Assembly (NCBI GenBank): GCA_009103225.1
Contig: RHPI01001715.1
Span: 1,260,428-1,324,427, forward strand
Length of the DNA: 64,000 bases
Reading direction: 5' to 3'
Origin: Chlorokybus atmophyticus
Taxonomy: Eukaryota > Streptophyta > Chlorokybophyceae > Chlorokybales > Chlorokybaceae
Shown in pieces: positions 11,013-22,561 of the stretch. Within the stretch, counting starts at the first letter, position 1. Every line of letters begins with the position of its first letter. The position numbers and the translations under genes are program-made. The notes beneath the pieces are model-generated. The model was not told the DNA's origin. It ran no database searches and saw nothing but the letters and a program-made list of their open reading frames with translations.

Positions 11013-12434
11013 CATAACACACAGGAGTTGCATATATAGCAGACTCCGTAGTAAAAAGAGGTAGTAATGCACAAGCAATGCAGCAAGGCTCACATTTAAG
11101 ACTATGTGGGGACCAAAACGTATCAAAAACATAACATGCAACTTTTATCGACCAATAATAATGTGAGTTATTTTACATATATGGTGAAAATTTTCCGGCA
11201 ATACAAAATTGTGTAGTATAAACGTTAATATAAATATTATGATTAAAATACAGAATCATAAACTCGTGCGCGATATGGTATAACTTGTATGCACTGTTTA
11301 TGCTTATTTGATTTGTTTACTTACATTATGAACATGATGCTATTGGTTGTGATCATCAAATATGTGTGTGCATGACAATTGCAGCATTCTGTAATTCGTC
11401 GAGTACAACCCTCACATAATAATATCTCAATGAATTGAGAGGGGGGGGGGGGGGGGGGTGTTTACTCCCCTTTACACTCATATTGTCCCCTCATACAACA
11501 CCTCATTGAGTTTTACGCACCCCCCTAACAACAACAAGTCTCGGGCCTTCTTATGAAAGGGTTGTATTCAATAAATTGCGGCATTTGGCGCGTGGTTTGA
11601 AATACAATAACAATACCGATGCATTTATACAAAAACCGTTTATTGCTGCAAGTTTCAAGACTCATTAGATAATCATACATGCTTGGCATTGCATAATACA
11701 GCGAACCGTGTACACAGTAACACAACAACACATCAAGCCATGTACACACAATAATTGCACCAACACAGCCCCTGCAACACATCAGGCAGCACATCATGCA
11801 GCACATCATCACATGCGCGTACACACCAACACATCTACATGCAAAGCACCCACATTACATCATGCAGCACAAACACACCAACTCCTACCCCGAGAGCGTC
11901 GTGTTTACAATGTAAGTAAACAACATAACAGTAAGCACATCAACACATCCTCATGCCCTTCGCTTATTGCCTTAAGCTTGCTGTTGCTGACGCTTGCCTA
12001 TTGCACTACCAAGACTCCATCCTGACCGCCGGCCCTGTGCACACGGTTGGTTGATTGATGTTGACATACTGCTACATCACGTCCCTCCGTCCCATTTGCC
12101 AAACTTGGACTGTGCACATAATCTTGCATTGCCCATGCCGTAATGCCGTAAAGCTCTTGTCGTGCTTGTTGTTTGCCTGGTTTGCTGTCTGCTATTGCTT
12201 GACATCTGAGCTGAAGAGAAGCCTGTACATGTTGTAAGGTACATGTTGTTGCAGGATAGCAGTTCTCAGCTTCATTTTTGCTGACTTGGCCAGACGTTCT
12301 TGCCAACAACGTCCACAAGCGCGATCGGGATTGAGTGCAGCGCGTCTCGGTCCCGTTTCCTCCATCACGATCGCCATTGCCTCACGTGATGTCCGTCCGC
12401 TTGTCGTTGCCGTGGTTGTTGCCGTCCGCCGCCG
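11013..12434. other. AT-rich spacer and 5' flank of the WD40 gene
   Basis: No gene is recognisable here. It includes an uninterrupted run of 18 G at 11441-11458, CA/ACA-rich low-complexity sequence (11700-11880), and the presumed promoter and 5' UTR of the WD40 gene. Confidence 0.5.
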
Positions 12435-15400
12435 ATGGCCGCGGCGACGGCGTCGGCGGCTGGGCTCGGAGGCAGTGGTGGAGGCGGAGGTAGACGTGCC
12501 TTCGGCAGTGTCACGTCCATCATCCCTGCTGGAGGCCCGGGCATGCCGCTCAGCCCGCCCAACGCCGGCGACCAGGCCAGCGGCGGCGGCAGTGGCGGGG
12601 GTGGTGGCCTCAGCGGGATCGATGGCAAAGGGTTTGTGCGACCCAAAAGCGCATCCGTTGAACAGCCTGCAAGGAACTTGTCAGGTGTGCCATGACTGTT
12701 AGCACATCACTTGTCTTCGGTTGTTGGAGCATGCCGTGTCACGTTGGTTGCCAGCATGCGTACGTGCGTGCGTGTGATAGATTACAATCAGGTAGCCATG
12801 CTTCCTGTCTTAAGATTCAGCCAGCTTTCAACTTAGTAAAAGCTGCCTTATTTGACAGTGTTCAGTTAAGATTGCAAGCTTCAACAAGGTAAGCAGAGGT
12901 CTCAACGTGCCCAATCTAAAACTCAATCAGCAAAGCTGTCTTACACGCCAATGCTGAATGACGTTGACGTGCGTGAATACTACCTGCGTTGCTGTTGACT
13001 GATTGTTGAACCTGCATGCGCAGTGGCGTGGGTGGCCACGCTTCAGGCCGGAGGCGAGGTGCGCGGCGCATGCTGCTGCACCGCAACCCCAACCACCACC
13101 ACCACCACCACCACCACCACCATTAACAACAATGCAATCAACAAGCGTGTGTTTACGGTAGAGCGCTCTGGCACAGCATGCTGCTGGAGCGCCGCCGATG
13201 GCCGCTGGCGCACATGGGCCACCTCGTCCACCTCATCCACCTCCACCTCCTCCTCCTCCTCCTCAGCCTTCTCCGCCGTGTGCGTGTTGGACGGCCACGT
13301 CGACAACACTTCCTCGGGCGGTGGGGCGCAGCTTTGGTGCGGCACGCAAGAGGGTGAGATTATCATCTACAGGGTGGGTGTGAGTGGCGTGGAGGAGGGT
13401 GTGGTGGTGAGGAGGTGGCACGCGCACACGGGCGGGGTGACGTGCGTGGCGGCGGCGAGGAGACACGTGTGGAGCGGCGGAGCGGACTTCCGCGTGCGCA
13501 AATGGGATGCAGCGGGAATGAGGCAACTCGCGTGCTACTCGCATCATCACAACGCTGTACGGGCGATACTTCTCGTTGACATGCATGATGATACACACAA
13601 CCACAACAACAACAACAGCCGCGCCGTGCGCGTGGTCAGCGGGGCCGCCGATACCACCCTCGCCGCATGGGACGACACCGACGACGTCGACAAGGATGGC
13701 GACAACAACACCGACAACAACAATAACAACAGTACTGCCGTTATCATGCAGGGTCACAGCAAGGCTGTCTTGTGCATGTGCGTCGTGCGCGAGTCCGGCT
13801 CCGTGTGGAGCGGTTGCGAGGGTGGTCGCGTGCGCGTGTGGATGTTGGAGGGCAACTCCTTCCTCGGCGAGGTGGTCCACTCCCCCGCGGGTCACGCCGT
13901 GACGGCCCTCGTGCCTTTAGGTGCACACGTGTGGAGCGGCGGGGCCGACCGCAACCTTGTGGCGTGGGACGCAAACACGCGCACGAGAGTGGTATCACTC
14001 GGGGACCAAGGAGCATACATACGCACCATGCTGAGAGTTGGGTGGGCTGTGTGGGTGTTCCTCGCTGATCGAACCATACGCGTGTGGACCGCCGAGAGCG
14101 TTATCAATGAGGAGGCTGTATCTTCTCTCAATGCACGCAATGCACGCCTCGCACGTGAGCTCAAAGACGTGGAGGCGCGTGTGGGTGATGTCAACCAGGA
14201 GCTCGTGAGGAAGACCAAAGCGTATGATGCCATGCATGCTGATGTCCTGTCCGCGGATACTATGCGCATTGAACTGGAGAGAAAGCTGGCGGATGCCAGG
14301 AAGGAGGTGCAAAATGCCAGTGAAGACGCCAAGAAGGCAGCTGAGGTGGCCCACAATCGCATCGCGCAGTTGCAGGCGAAACTTGATGTGAGTGCGGTTC
14401 AGGAAGCATCCACATGTATGCGTACGCATACCCCCATGCAGACAAACAGACACAGAGCCACACGCGCATACACGCACACACACCAAAGTTACCAACCCGC
14501 AGTGCTCGAGCTGAGTGAACTTGTCTCTCATGTAGGCTTCTGTTGCTGAGGCTTCTTCCCTCAAGTCCTCCTCCCTCCAGCATTCCGCGGACGCCGATCG
14601 TCAGCTGGCGGACCTGACCGCCAAACTGTCGGCTGCGGAAGCCGCGCGGTCGCAGGCGCTGGCGGAGGTGGAGGGGATGAGGAGGACGGCGGAGAGCGAG
14701 AGGGCGGAGAGGAGGGAGAGGGAGGGGGAAGGGGAGCGGGCGGCAGCCGAGACACAGGCAATGTAAGCACACCAGGCCTTTTGTTCATTGCACATCGCTG
14801 GACTAACTCCCTACTGCACGCCATCATGTATTGACCACTACCAGTGCCTTGGTGCATGCACGTGCGCGTGCGCGCTCTTGCGCATCCATGTGTGCCTGCC
14901 ATGACAACCCTTCCTCTCCGTTCCCAGGCGTGCCAAGGTGGATGCGCTGGCGCAGGAGCTGGCCACTGCCCTGGCAGAACGGGACCGCGTGGCAGCTGAG
15001 TCACAGACAACGTAAGCATAGTAACAGGCCTTCTGCGATTGCACGTCGTTGTACAGTTTTCCTACTGAGCAATGTCCAACCGCCACCAATGCTTTTGGGT
15101 GCATGCGCGTGCTCGTGCGCGTGCCGATGTGTGCGAGATGAACTCCACCTTGTTGCAGGCGTGCCAAGATGGAGGCATTGGCGCAGGAGCTGGCCACTGC
15201 TCGTGCCCTCAACGAAGAGCAAGCACACATGGGGAAAGAGCGTGAGCGCGTTCTGCAACAACAGCTGGAATCTGGCCAGTCAGAGCTCGCCAACCTCACC
15301 AGCCAGCTGTCGCAGTCGCAAGAGCGCCAAGCCTCCGACCGCGCTAAGCGTGTCGATCTAGAACACCATCTCGCTCACGCTGGCGACGTGGAGCGTGCCG

Positions 15401-17125
15401 AGCGCGCCGCCCGCGCCGAGGCCGAGCGCCAGCTGGCGGAGGTGCTGCGCACGCACGGGATGGAGCGCGACGACGCCGTGGAGGAGCTGCGGAGACAGCT
15501 GGCGGAGGCGAGCGGGGCGCATGGAAAGGAGGTGATGGAGATGGAGAGAAAGATGGAGGAGGCGAGGAGCGAACAGAGCAAGGAGCAAGAAGAGTTGTTG
15601 CTTGTATCACAACAGCTGGCAGATGCAAGAAGCAAACTCAACGCGCAGCAGGAGGACCTGGCGCACATGCAACAAGCGCGAGCTGAAGAGCAGAGCGAGT
15701 TGGTGCGCAAGCTGGCGGAGTTGACAAGCGCGCAGAGCGCAGAGCGCGAGGAGGAGCTGAGCGGGTATCAACGACAGCTGAATGAGAAGACGAGTGCGCT
15801 TGCTGCCACGCACGAGGAGGTTAGCGAGTTACGACGCCAGGTTGCAGAGGCTGAAGGCGAGCGTTCTTCCAAACATGAGGAGGAGCTGAGCGCGTTGCAA
15901 CGCCAGCTGGCAGAGGCAACGCAGCGGGAGGTTACTGTTGATGAGGTGCTCAGCGCATCGCAGCAGCAGCTGGCGGAGCTGCAGCGCCAGCTGGATGAAG
16001 CCACCAGCCATGCGCATGGCGCCAAGCACGAGGAGCAAGAGCTGGAGCGCCAGCTGATGGAGGCGAGGGCACTTCACGCGGCTCAACTACATGAGCTGAG
16101 CGAGGCGCAGGTGACGTACGAGGCCGAGCGGGATAAGCGAGTAGATCTTGAGAAGGCGTGTGCGTTGCAAGTGAGAAGGTGCGAGGAGCTGGAGCGGGAG
16201 CTTGCGGAGATGCGGGCTGAGCTGGAGCGAGTGAAGCAAGGTGGAGAGGAGAGGGACAAGCAGCATCGAAAGCTCGGTGATGAGGACGACGAGCTCCGGC
16301 GCGTGCTCGAGGTGTTGCGTGACAAGAAGCGCGCTCTCAAGGCTGCAGCAACAGCGCTGCGCGAGCGCGTGGCGTCGCTGGAGGGGGCGCTGGCGGAGGC
16401 GAGGGAGCAGTACCGCGCATGCGGGGGGGCGTCGAGAGAGATCGCGGAACGCGTCGCGAGATTGGAGGAGAAGCTAGCCGCTGCGTTGAGAGCACAGAAT
16501 AAGCTGGGTGCTGCCTCGCAGACAGTCTCACCCGCTGTACAGCAACATATTGCGCGGCTGCAGCTCGCACTGGACCATGCCGCACGCGACCACGCAAGAA
16601 CCAACAAAGGTGGGGGGGCAGCGACACCCGTAGCTTTGCAACACACCCTTGCTTGAACCCGCCGACTCACTGCTGTGTTGTTGTCGTTGTTAATGATGCC
16701 GATGTTGTTGTGCGGTTTCAGAGCTTGCAGCGGCGCGTGCTGAGGCTGCGCGGTGGGCCAGCGCCGTTCAGGGATTGGATGCGGAGCTTCAGGCACATCA
16801 GGCCGAGGCGCTGCGTCTGGAACGCCAGTGTCGCCAGCTGGAGGCATCGTCCGCATTATCATCGTCGCCCACGCAAAGCGAGGAGCAGCTGCAGAGGGTG
16901 ATGCGGGAGCACTCGCAGCAGCGGCAGGAGTACGAGGAACGGCTGATGGAGATGGAGAAGAGGATGATGATGATGGAGAGGGTCAAGCGCGCCGTGTTTC
17001 ATGCTGCCACGCAGACTGGACTGTTTGAGGAAGTGATTAGTCAGGCGCCGGCGGTGTTGGTTAGGCCGGACTCCGCGGCTGTGAGGAGGAAAGAGCGAGA
17101 GCGATTCTTGTCTGGTTGGGGTTGA
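12435..17125 (+). CDS. WD40-repeat protein with a long C-terminal coiled coil
   Basis: I do not recognise a named orthologue. Exons are 12435-12684, 13024-14387, 14536-14762, 14928-15011, 15159-16609 and 16722-17125, giving exactly 1,260 codons (1,259 residues plus stop) with consistent phases. Residues 1-84 are Gly/Ser-rich and disordered. About seven WD40 blades follow (residues about 85-450), with repeated VWSGGAD/VWSGCEG, RVRKWD, LVAWD and TIRVW endings. Low-complexity loops rich in Thr, Ser, Asn, His and Asp are inserted between blades. The remaining roughly 770 residues are an almost unbroken heptad coiled coil (many RQLAEA and EELERQL units) ending in a short basic tail. Propeller plus coiled-coil architecture is typical of scaffold proteins of the cytoskeleton, centrosome or flagellar base; that is inference only. 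The short fourth exon is a duplicate of the start of the fifth. The gene converges on BUD23. Confidence 0.9.
14745..15240 (+). repeat. Tandem duplication of an exon with its intron (period about 249 bp)
   Basis: Introns 3 and 4 of the WD40 gene are homologous: GTAAGCA..CAGGCCTT, TGCAC.TCG and a late block of GCGCGTGC. The exon parts repeat too: RAKVDALAQELATA is followed one intron later by RAKMEALAQELATA. The two 5' splice sites, at 14763 and 15012, are 249 bp apart. Confidence 0.85.
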
Positions 17126-17787
17126 GATGTTACCATGTTGGCGCCTGTGTATGCCTGTGTTGTGGCAAGTTGTGCACGGACCATGTACATGGACAAGTGT
17201 ACATAGAGTAGTGGTTGTCAGTTGTCAGTGCAACATGCTTGCATGAGGCCATATTTGGTACGCAAGGAGTATGCTGTTGCTACATCGTCGCTTAGCACGA
17301 TGCGTAGCACGATGTAGCAATATCATGCTCCCTTAATCTGCAGAGACAACCTCAGCAGAGCATGGTGCCACCAACATGACGTTCAATCACATCACAAATT
17401 CTGAGCTGCAACACGATTCACCATGCCTTGGACGTGGTCGTAAGTCGTGATCTGAGAGAATGCCACAGTGTGTCTAGCAGATGTGACGGATCGGGTGTCA
17501 AATCAGCACATGTGCTGATGCCATGTTCACAGCACTGAGGAGCACATGCGTTGGCTTGCATCGCAAGGAGTTATTTCATGCAAGGGTCAATGGCAAGTGT
17601 GAAATACAAAATCATCTTAGTTGATCATGCGCTCCAACAGTCTCATGCAGTCCAAAGGTAGCAGAGAGCCGAGAGAGGGAAGTTCTGTGTGCTCTCCGAG
17701 CAAATAAAGCAGCACTAGCAACACTCTACACTGCAAGCCAACCACAGCGCAGTACAACTCAATACTTACTAACACCTGGCGCATTAC
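17126..17787. other. Convergent intergenic region between the WD40 gene and BUD23
   Basis: This 660-bp stretch holds the 3' UTRs of two convergent genes. I see a short direct repeat TAGCACGATG (17293-17312), close to an AGTATGCTGTTGCTACATCG...CGATGTAGCAATATCATGCT inverted pair. No additional gene is visible. Confidence 0.5.
17266..17332. terminator. Inverted repeat between convergent genes
   Basis: The arms AAGGAGTATGCTGTTGCTAC and GTAGCAATATCATGCTCCCTT pair imperfectly around a loop with repeated TCGCTTAGCACGATG-like sequence. Its place between two convergent 3' ends makes a role in 3'-end formation possible, but it could equally be a small MITE remnant. Confidence 0.35.
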
Positions 17788-19322
17788 TCAAAAGCGGTCT
17801 TTCCGTTTGCGTCCGGTATACTTGGTGTCGGTCGGGACGTTGAATCCCTTCTTACGCCTCTGTTCTTTCTTGCGCAAGAGCCACGCGCGCGAGCCCTTGG
17901 CCTTGCCTCCAGCATCCTTCCCGCCGCGCTTGACTCGCTTGACGGGTCGCTCGCGCTCCGTCACGCGCACGCGCTTGCCACCAACATTCCCCTCATCATC
18001 ATCCTCACCCGAAGTCGACGGCCCTTCATCATCATCATCATCACCATCATCATCATCTTCGCTATCCGCGTCCATCGCATCGAGTCCCTTTGCTTTAGGT
18101 AGTGCGTTGGCCAGCGAGGGCGCGCCTGCCATGAGCACGAGGAAGTACTTCTTCGCACGTGTAGAGTGCGGGTAGTCCACGACGAGTCCACCCGCAAAAC
18201 CCGCACGCATGGCCGCGGAGGTGATGAGCTCTGCTTGGGCGGGACCGTCTGGGTAGAATTGCAAAGCTGCGCGTGCTCCCGGGGCTAAAGCGCTGTAGAG
18301 CGAGCGGAAGAATGTGCGCAAGCGAGCGCGAGGGTCGTGAGAGGATGCGTCTGCATTGCAAAGCCATTGCACCGCGGAGATGCTGATAGCGCCGTCGAAG
18401 ACTGCGTCGCGCATGCCGGCGACGCCCTGGCCGAGGTCAGCCAGAGCCACGTCGCCGCCCTCAAGACCGGACTCGACGGCCACATCTGCACACGCACACG
18501 CGCACCCTCAGCAAGGCATGGATGCACCTATGCAGCGTGCATGAACTGGTGCCAACGTAATGATACTACGTACAGACTGCTCGAGGCACACCGTTAGTGG
18601 AAAATACGATGATGTGCATCTGACTCAAGGCACGTTTGTTATGCATGTGACGTTGGTCTGTTGTTGGCATTGATGCTGCTCTGTGCTATGCATCGCAACC
18701 TCTGTGTATCAGTATAGTTAGACAGCTGTGCTGGCTCAACCACAGGCAAGCGTCAAGGAAACCGCGCATTGTTCACATCCAATTCTAGACGTGCGCTCAA
18801 CATGCACCAGCGCACGGCTCTTCAGCGATTGCATCAAACACGCTGAGCTACTAGTTGACTAGTGGTTCCCTGAAGTTGACCGGAGCAAACGCTTGCATGC
18901 AGCAGTTGTGCAACCCTTCTCGACCACCGTAAAACGTGTGAGACACGCCGGACGACATGACAGGTTTTAGAGTGAATTGATTGACAAGTCGAGCGGATAC
19001 TGCAACAAAACGAGAGATCGCGAGTAGTAGTAATCGAGTCAGCACCTAACATAGCCGGTGCGATGTCCAGCCCGATCCACTCGTGTCCCTTCTCCGTTAT
19101 GGCCGCTCCGCTCAGCCCACTCCCGCACCCCAGGTCCAGGATGAGTCTCGGTCCCCCTCCCTCGCCCAGCGCCAGCAGCTCCAGCGCCCGGTCCGCCAGC
19201 TTCGACTGGACGGCCGCCGCGCGGGAAGACGAGGTGTAGCGACGGGCCTCGTCGGCGCCGTAGTAGAGCTCGGGAGGGGCGGCGGCCTCGGGCCTGCGGC
19301 CTCTCTTCCCTGCTAGCGACAT
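17788..19322 (-). CDS. BUD23: 18S rRNA (guanine-N7) methyltransferase BUD23/WBSCR22
   Basis: BUD23 transfers a methyl group from S-adenosylmethionine to N7 of a guanine in 18S rRNA during small-subunit assembly, acting in the nucleus with Trm112. Two exons (19322-19046 and 18485-17788) encode 324 residues; the human protein has about 281. Seen in order: PPELYYGADEARRYTSSSR at the N-terminus; SAM motif I LILDLGCGSGLSG; GLDIAPAMLDVA across the intron; DLGQGV and FDGAISISAVQWLCNAD; the GFAGGLVVDYPHS region; and the WBS-type tail ending DTKYTGRKRKDRF. The extra length is mainly an Asp-rich acidic tract (codons around 18005-18065) followed by a Lys/Arg-rich segment, resembling a nucleolar acidic-basic linker. 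The start at 19322 matches the family N-terminus. Nothing is broken. Confidence 0.96.
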
Positions 19323-20531
19323 CGCGGCTCACCCGACTCGACTATGCCGCCGCCACGGCCACGGCCGCCGCCGCCAGCGCCTGCGCCCGGCATTGGCGCG
19401 TACGTCGTCGCTGAGTCCAGCCATGCCGCGGGTTACCTTAAAGTTTTACCCATGTGAAGCGGTGTACTGTGCGATATCGGTCTCAGTACAAAGCCCTAAC
19501 CGCCGCCTTTGGTGAGGTGATGTGTTGGGCTTGTGGGTTGGTGTGTGGCGGCGGCGGCGGCGGTGGCGGAGGGGGTGGCGGAGGTCCGGTCGGCGACCTG
19601 CTCGCCCAGCGCGTGCAGGTTGGTGCATGTTGCCTGTGTGATTGTTGCAGTAGTCTGCTCGTCTGCCCCAGCCGCTGCGGATGAGGAAACAAACACTACT
19701 ACCCACAGACCTGTTCCGAGTCCTTCGGGGCGATGACGGACAATCCGTGCACCACTCTGACGCAGCAGCGGCTGTGACCACGTGCTTGTTGTTGTGTGCC
19801 TCAAAACCTTAGCTGAGGGTTCCCGTGATGATGGCTCTTAGTCATGCTAATACCGCCTAATCATGCGGAAAACCGCCATTCTTCTCACACTAGGCTTTGT
19901 CTGAGGATTCCCTCGTGCTGTAATCCGCCTCGTTGTCCAATGCGCATGATAGTCATCTCGTTGCCGTCGCCTTGCAGGTGGCTGGCACGTCCTCCGTCGC
20001 TTGCTCTGCCTTCATCGCTGCCTGCGTTCGCCTGCGTCAGTTCAAACCTGCACACACTAGATACACCTGATCTTATCTGAGGTGCCACCGCTGGTCCAAC
20101 TGAACGTGTTTGTTGGGTTGGGTTAAAGCTGGGGGCCCGATGATCATTGCCTGCGACGGTGAGCCCCTCTGTGGCAAGGAGCCGCATAGCGGGCTTTTAC
20201 TCACTCTGCTGTGATGATCAAATGCTGAGCACAACATTGCTGTGCTGGTAGCGCCACGCAGTATACTGCGCGTGTGCCGTGACCGTTCAAGCCTTACTCA
20301 GCTGAGCAGCTATTGTATGCAGCTTTCCAGTGTGTGTGCAGTGGTAGGTCTGTTTTAGCACAGCAGCGGGGGGAGGTGATGAGAAAATGACAGGTACTGC
20401 TGAGCGCGGCGCAGGCTCTTGTCTTTATGTGCCCTCGCTGATGAAACTATCACACTAGCTCCTGATTCCCCTCTTTGCATTTTAGTCATGTGCGGCTGGT
20501 GCAGCTGTTAACCTTACACCTATCTGCAGGC
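19323..20531. other. Spacer upstream of BUD23 with possible small plus-strand exons
   Basis: Facing away from BUD23, a proline-rich open frame begins at 19344. A GGC/GGT-rich stretch (about 19549-19590) leads into a short possible exon ending CAG|GTTGG near 19618. A third possible exon follows CTTGCAG at 19977 and encodes a hydrophobic segment. They could be 5' exons of the small ORF at 20532, but the phases are unproven. Confidence 0.3.
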
Positions 20532-20768
20532 ATGGCGACGCAGTCTCTTGCAAGTATGAGCCATACAGTTGCCCGAGAGGCATGGCCGCTACTGCCAGCA
20601 GGCCTCGCAGCCTTAGCACTTGCAACTGCTGGTGCAGGGCTGAGAGATTGGCAGTTTGTCGGGAAAGCGGCAAAGGTGGAAGACAGCACGCGCCGGCGCT
20701 CCTTTGCTGTCACGAATGAGTATGGCTTGTTGGAGTCTTTTGGTAGTTTAGTGGAGCGCTCTACTTGA
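20532..20768 (+). CDS. Possible small single-pass membrane protein or last exon
   Basis: An 78-residue frame starts at an ATG preceded by CTGCAGGC, which is also a good 3' splice site, so this may be a terminal exon rather than a whole gene. It has one hydrophobic helix (LLPAGLAALALATAGAG) followed by a charged tail with RRRSF. I recognise no family. Size and topology resemble small organelle-membrane accessory proteins, but this is not evidence of function. Confidence 0.35.
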   Translation: MATQSLASMSHTVAREAWPLLPAGLAALALATAGAGLRDWQFVGKAAKVEDSTRRRSFAVTNEYGLLESFGSLVERST

Positions 20769-21995
20769 GCTAATAAGCTAGGTACCTCTGCTAGCCACCT
20801 TTTGTGTATTCGTGTGTAGAGACCTGCTGCAGTGTGTGTACAGAGCATAGGTTGTATAGCTTTTTGTGAAGTGATATACTTGTACAGGATACCATTCTTG
20901 GACCTGATGATCTGTGCAGCCCTGGTGCTAGTGCAGTGTGCGTGTGATATGCTGGTGTGCATGCCGCCATTTCAGCCTCAACAACAGAGCACAATGCACC
21001 ACTTCTCTGTGTGATGTGCTTTGTCACTGGCTGGCACTCCCGAGCGGGCTGCAAGCGTGTGTACTTTTTGCGCTGGACTTCCTTGTTTGATACACTGCCC
21101 ATCAACAAACTGCACGCCATTGGCACATGGTACCAACTGGGAATGCTGCTTGGTATTTGATTATGCATTCAATTCGCTTTGCCACCAGCCTGTAACCATT
21201 TCAATTGCATGTCGCAATGGCTTAGCAACGCTTCATGCATGTCGTGCGGGATCGCGGCGCAGAACTGAAGCATGTGTGCGCGCGTAGGCGATGATGTGAG
21301 AGACCGCATATGTCATGTCACGTGTTTACAGGTAGACGCGCATACAGCAGCACATAGTATAGCTGTAGCATAGGGCCCCGGGGGCTGAATACATGTGCTG
21401 GGTCTGCCTCTGCTTGCCTATGGTTGCTGCTTCCAAACTGTGCACGGCATGATCTGTAAAATAATCTATACCCTATGCACACAGTGGTTGTCTTTGCTTC
21501 CGCTTCGATGCATGTAATGGCCTGCAGTGCCATCGCATGTCCCATGCGGGCACTCACTACACAGTGGCAGTCTAGCAGAGAACAAGCAGCCAGACATGCT
21601 TAATGTTTCCATGCTTGCTGGCCTTGTTGCAGTGTGCATCAGCACCACTGTGCCTAAGTGGCACAAATGATCAGATATATGCTCACCACCATCGCACATG
21701 TCTCTTTCACCTTATCTAGAAGTACAGCACAAAACTGGCCATGATGACTCACTGTCCTTTCACAATAGACACCAATGTACCAATGCCTGCTCCAACAAAG
21801 CTAATCACAGTCAATCGCATGTTCTCCCAACCATGGAGAACGCTATCACAACGCAGTAGCCCTACGCTACGTAGTTAGTATAAGATAATTGGGAAGCCAG
21901 CCTTCGGGCTGGCAAGAAGTTGTTGCAGGTGGAAAAAGGCGGGTTGGGTTCGTCCTGTCTTTGAGGTGTGTTGCATGCATCATCCTTGTTGATCG
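20769..21995. other. Spacer, no gene seen
   Basis: About 1.2 kb without a supported exon. It contains the 3' flank of the HbpS-like gene. A small hairpin-like stretch, GGGAAGCCAGCCTTCGGGCT, lies at 21891-21910. Confidence 0.5.
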
Positions 21996-22561
21996 TCAGT
22001 GAAGCCCCGCTGCTGCAATGCCCGCCTGGGCGCAGTCCTACTCCACGATTGGAGATGTTAGATTAACAACAATGCTCCCAGTGTGCAACACACAAGGTGA
22101 TGCATTGCATGTGTGCATGCCAGCATACCCACCTGGTCGACGATGGGGTCGAGGGAGCCGTCCACGCCGATGGCGCCGCCGTTGAAAACCAGGCCGCCAC
22201 CGACGTATAGTGCCCTCCCGTTCTGCCCATCGGCCGTGGATATGGACGTGGACGACAGCGCCAGCGCCAGCTGCGACGTGGACACCCCGAACTTGGCCGC
22301 CGTCCAGGCCTTGGCTGCCGCCGGAGAGTCCACTGCGGTGCTGCCGCCGGCGGAGGCCACCACGCCCAGATCGCTGGTACGCACCACCACAGCGCTGACG
22401 CCCCTGAAGCCCTTCTGTGCGCACGCCGCCTGCGCCGCCTGCGCCGCCTTCGCCGCCGCCTCAGTCGACACGTCCGCCGCCGCCGCTGGCACTACGCTGC
22501 TCATGCACACCGCCAGCAACACCAGCATGCCCAGCACCGTCACCTTGCCTGGCTGAGCCAT
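21996..22561 (-). CDS. Secreted GlcG/HbpS-like (DUF336) protein
   Basis: The GlcG/HbpS fold is known mainly from bacteria, where members bind haem or corrinoid or serve as accessory proteins of glycolate and diol metabolism; the ligand here is unknown. Two exons, 22561-22133 and 22025-21996, give 152 residues. The start at 22561 begins a signal peptide (MLVLLAVCMSS with a PAAAADV cleavage region). The domain follows: an Ala-rich first helix, GVSAVVVRTSDLGVVASAGG, AAAKAWTAAKFGVS, a GGGLVFNGGAIGVDGSLD glycine-rich core and IVDQAGIAAAGLH at the end. The last exon is only 30 bp (nine codons and stop), but it supplies exactly the family's terminal AGIAAAG helix, so the junction is convincing. A signal peptide makes a secreted or endomembrane location likely. 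An older bacterial origin is possible, though the intron and composition look native. Confidence 0.86.

Noticed and set aside
12286-12702. Arg-rich open frame overlapping the first exon of the WD40 gene
   Set aside because: It is a shadow frame of GC-rich coding DNA; only the 12435 frame splices in phase to the next exon.
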